A DNA stretch of 8,298 nucleotides from the NCBI GenBank assembly GCA_002746275.1, contig NVWR01000004.1, forward strand, positions 378,893-387,190, given 5' to 3'. This DNA is from Rhodobiaceae bacterium. GTDB lineage: Bacteria; Pseudomonadota; Alphaproteobacteria; Parvibaculales; Parvibaculaceae. Every line of letters starts with the position of its first letter. Within the stretch, counting starts at the first letter, position 1. The position numbers and the translations under genes are program-made. A model generated the notes under the pieces. It was not told the DNA's origin. It was given only the letters and a program-made list of their open reading frames with translations, and made no database searches. Shown here one piece after another: positions 6,377 to 8,298 of the stretch.

Positions 6377-7342
6377 TCACATCACCGGCACAAAAATGCC
6401 GGCCGTCTTCTCCACGAGGAGAAGCGCGAAGATGAGAAAAAGAAAAAGGATCGAAAAGCCAAACAGACGCTTTGCGACGGCATCGCTTTTGTCTTCGTCG
6501 CCAGCTTCGCCTGTTGACCAGACCTGCCATGCGAGAAACAAGAAGACCGCCCCCAGCGCTGTAGCCACGCCTGCATAGACTGTCCCAGCAAAACCAAGCG
6601 CCACAGGTGCCAGCGTCACAGGCATCAGCAAGACGGAATAAATCATGATCTGCTTGCGGGTTTCGCGCTTCCCTGCCACCACCGGCAGCATTGGAACGCC
6701 CACGCCTTCGTAATCACTCCGCCGATTGAGCGCCAGGGCCCAAAAATGCGGCGGTGTCCAAACGAAGATGATCATGAACAATACAATCGATTCAATCGAC
6801 ACAGAGCCTGTGACAGCAGCCCACCCAATCATGGGAGGGAATGCGCCAGCGGCACCACCAATGACGATGTTCTGAGGCGTGCGTCGTTTCAGCCACATTG
6901 TGTAGATGAAGAGATAAAAACCAATGGTCAGAGCCAGGAGGGCGGCTGCCACGTAATTCACGAACAGACCCATCGCGGCTACAGAGGCTACTGACAGAAC
7001 AATGCCAAAACCCAAAGCCTCACCTGCGCTCACACGACCTTCGGGAACCGGGCGCCCTGCAGTACGTTCCATACGCCCATCAATATCGGCGTCGTACCAC
7101 ATGTTGAGCGCACCCGATGCGCCCGCACCGACAGCGATGCAAAGAAGGGCTGCAAACGCCAATACGGGATGCAGAGTACCTGGTGCCAAGACGATGCCAA
7201 CAAGCCCCGTGAAAACCACAAGCGACATCACGCGCGGTTTCAAGAGCTCAAAGAAGTCGGCGGCAGAGCCTGCATGATAAGGCTCTGCTTTCAATTCAGC
7301 CCCTGGCCGTTTTGGATCGTCGATCGATAAGTCCGACATCAT
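6377..7342 (-). CDS. ctaB: Protoheme IX farnesyltransferase (heme O synthase)
   Basis: CtaB (cyoE/COX10 family) adds a farnesyl group to protoheme IX to make heme O, the precursor of heme A used by the oxidase. The 321-residue protein is a polytopic UbiA-superfamily enzyme of about nine helices. The prenyl diphosphate/Mg site is [19 protein letters not shown] (80-98), with N80, D84 and D88 in the conserved N-x3-D-x3-D spacing. The second family block is [17 protein letters not shown] (208-224). [10 protein letters not shown] (195-204) is also characteristic of heme O synthases. The start is one of two adjacent ATGs (7342 or 7339); only a weak GTGAG ribosome site precedes them. It lies 62 bp after ctaD, across a very stable hairpin, and 3 bp before coxF. 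The partner heme A synthase (ctaA) is not in this window. Confidence 0.97.
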   Translation of the reverse strand: MMSDLSIDDPKRPGAELKAEPYHAGSAADFFELLKPRVMSLVVFTGLVGIVLAPGTLHPVLAFAALLCIAVGAGASGALNMWYDADIDGRMERTAGRPVPEGRVSAGEALGFGIVLSVASVAAMGLFVNYVAAALLALTIGFYLFIYTMWLKRRTPQNIVIGGAAGAFPPMIGWAAVTGSVSIESIVLFMIIFVWTPPHFWALALNRRSDYEGVGVPMLPVVAGKRETRKQIMIYSVLLMPVTLAPVALGFAGTVYAGVATALGAVFLFLAWQVWSTGEAGDEDKSDAVAKRLFGFSILFLFLIFALLLVEKTAGIFVPVM

Positions 7343-7364
7343 TACTCACTTGAGAGTGGAAACA

Positions 7365-7396
7365 ACACATCTCCCGACCGAAGCCGGGAGATGTGT
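7365..7396 (-). other. Very stable UUCG-capped hairpin after ctaD
   Basis: In the minus-strand transcript a perfect 12-bp stem (7396-7385 with 7376-7365) is extended by a G-U and a C-G pair and closed by a C(UUCG)G tetraloop, one of the most stable loops known. It starts eight bases after the ctaD stop codon. It is followed by TGTTTCC, only a poor U-tract, so full termination is doubtful. More likely it blocks 3' exonucleases, holding ctaD mRNA at a higher level than ctaB and the assembly genes, or it is a partial terminator. On the plus strand the extension would be an A-C mismatch, which supports function in the minus-strand RNA. Confidence 0.7.
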
Positions 7397-7404
7397 CCCT
7401 TGGA

Positions 7405-8298
<894 letters not shown>

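Overview
The window is a stretch of alphaproteobacterial chromosome carrying the distal part of an aa3-type cytochrome c oxidase (cox/cta) operon followed by a small housekeeping block. Every supported gene lies on the minus strand, so transcription runs from the right end (8298) to the left (1). The alphaproteobacterial assignment rests on protein character (Paracoccus/mitochondrial-type CtaD, CtaE and Cox11), on the gene order ctaD-ctaB-coxF-ctaG-ctaE-DUF983-SURF1, and on a single mitochondrial-processing-peptidase-like M16 protease next to thrC. The genus cannot be told from this sequence. Base composition is moderately GC-rich throughout and no segment looks foreign.

Layout in transcription order: ctaD (oxidase subunit I, 5' end outside the window), ctaB (heme O synthase), coxF (62-aa membrane protein), ctaG (Cox11 copper chaperone), ctaE (oxidase subunit III), a DUF983 zinc-ribbon membrane protein, SURF1, thrC (threonine synthase), an M16 zinc protease, and a RimJ-like GNAT acetyltransferase. 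Junctions are tight: 3-4 bp at ctaB/coxF, coxF/ctaG and thrC/M16, and a 20-nt overlap at DUF983/SURF1. The larger gaps are 62 bp (ctaD-ctaB), 58 bp (ctaG-ctaE), 101 bp (ctaE-DUF983), 88 bp (SURF1-thrC) and 73 bp (M16-GNAT). No gene-free stretch exceeds about 100 bases.

Together the first seven genes make and assemble a heme-copper oxidase. CtaB starts the heme B to heme A conversion, CtaG delivers copper to the CuB site of subunit I, SURF1 helps install heme a, CtaE is the third core subunit, and coxF and DUF983 are small membrane proteins tied to the cluster by context. The thrC-M16-GNAT block has no obvious mechanistic link to respiration.

The most informative non-coding signals are hairpins readable only on the transcribed strand. 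There is a very stable UUCG-capped hairpin just after the ctaD stop, and a GC-rich stem followed by a broken U-tract (terminator-like) between ctaE and DUF983. A short region upstream of thrC holds 7-bp direct repeats, a small palindrome and a weak promoter candidate. I found no mobile element, CRISPR array, tRNA or rRNA, no broken gene, and no evidence of a previously undescribed system. This is mostly a conserved, ordinary locus with a few regulatory details worth checking.
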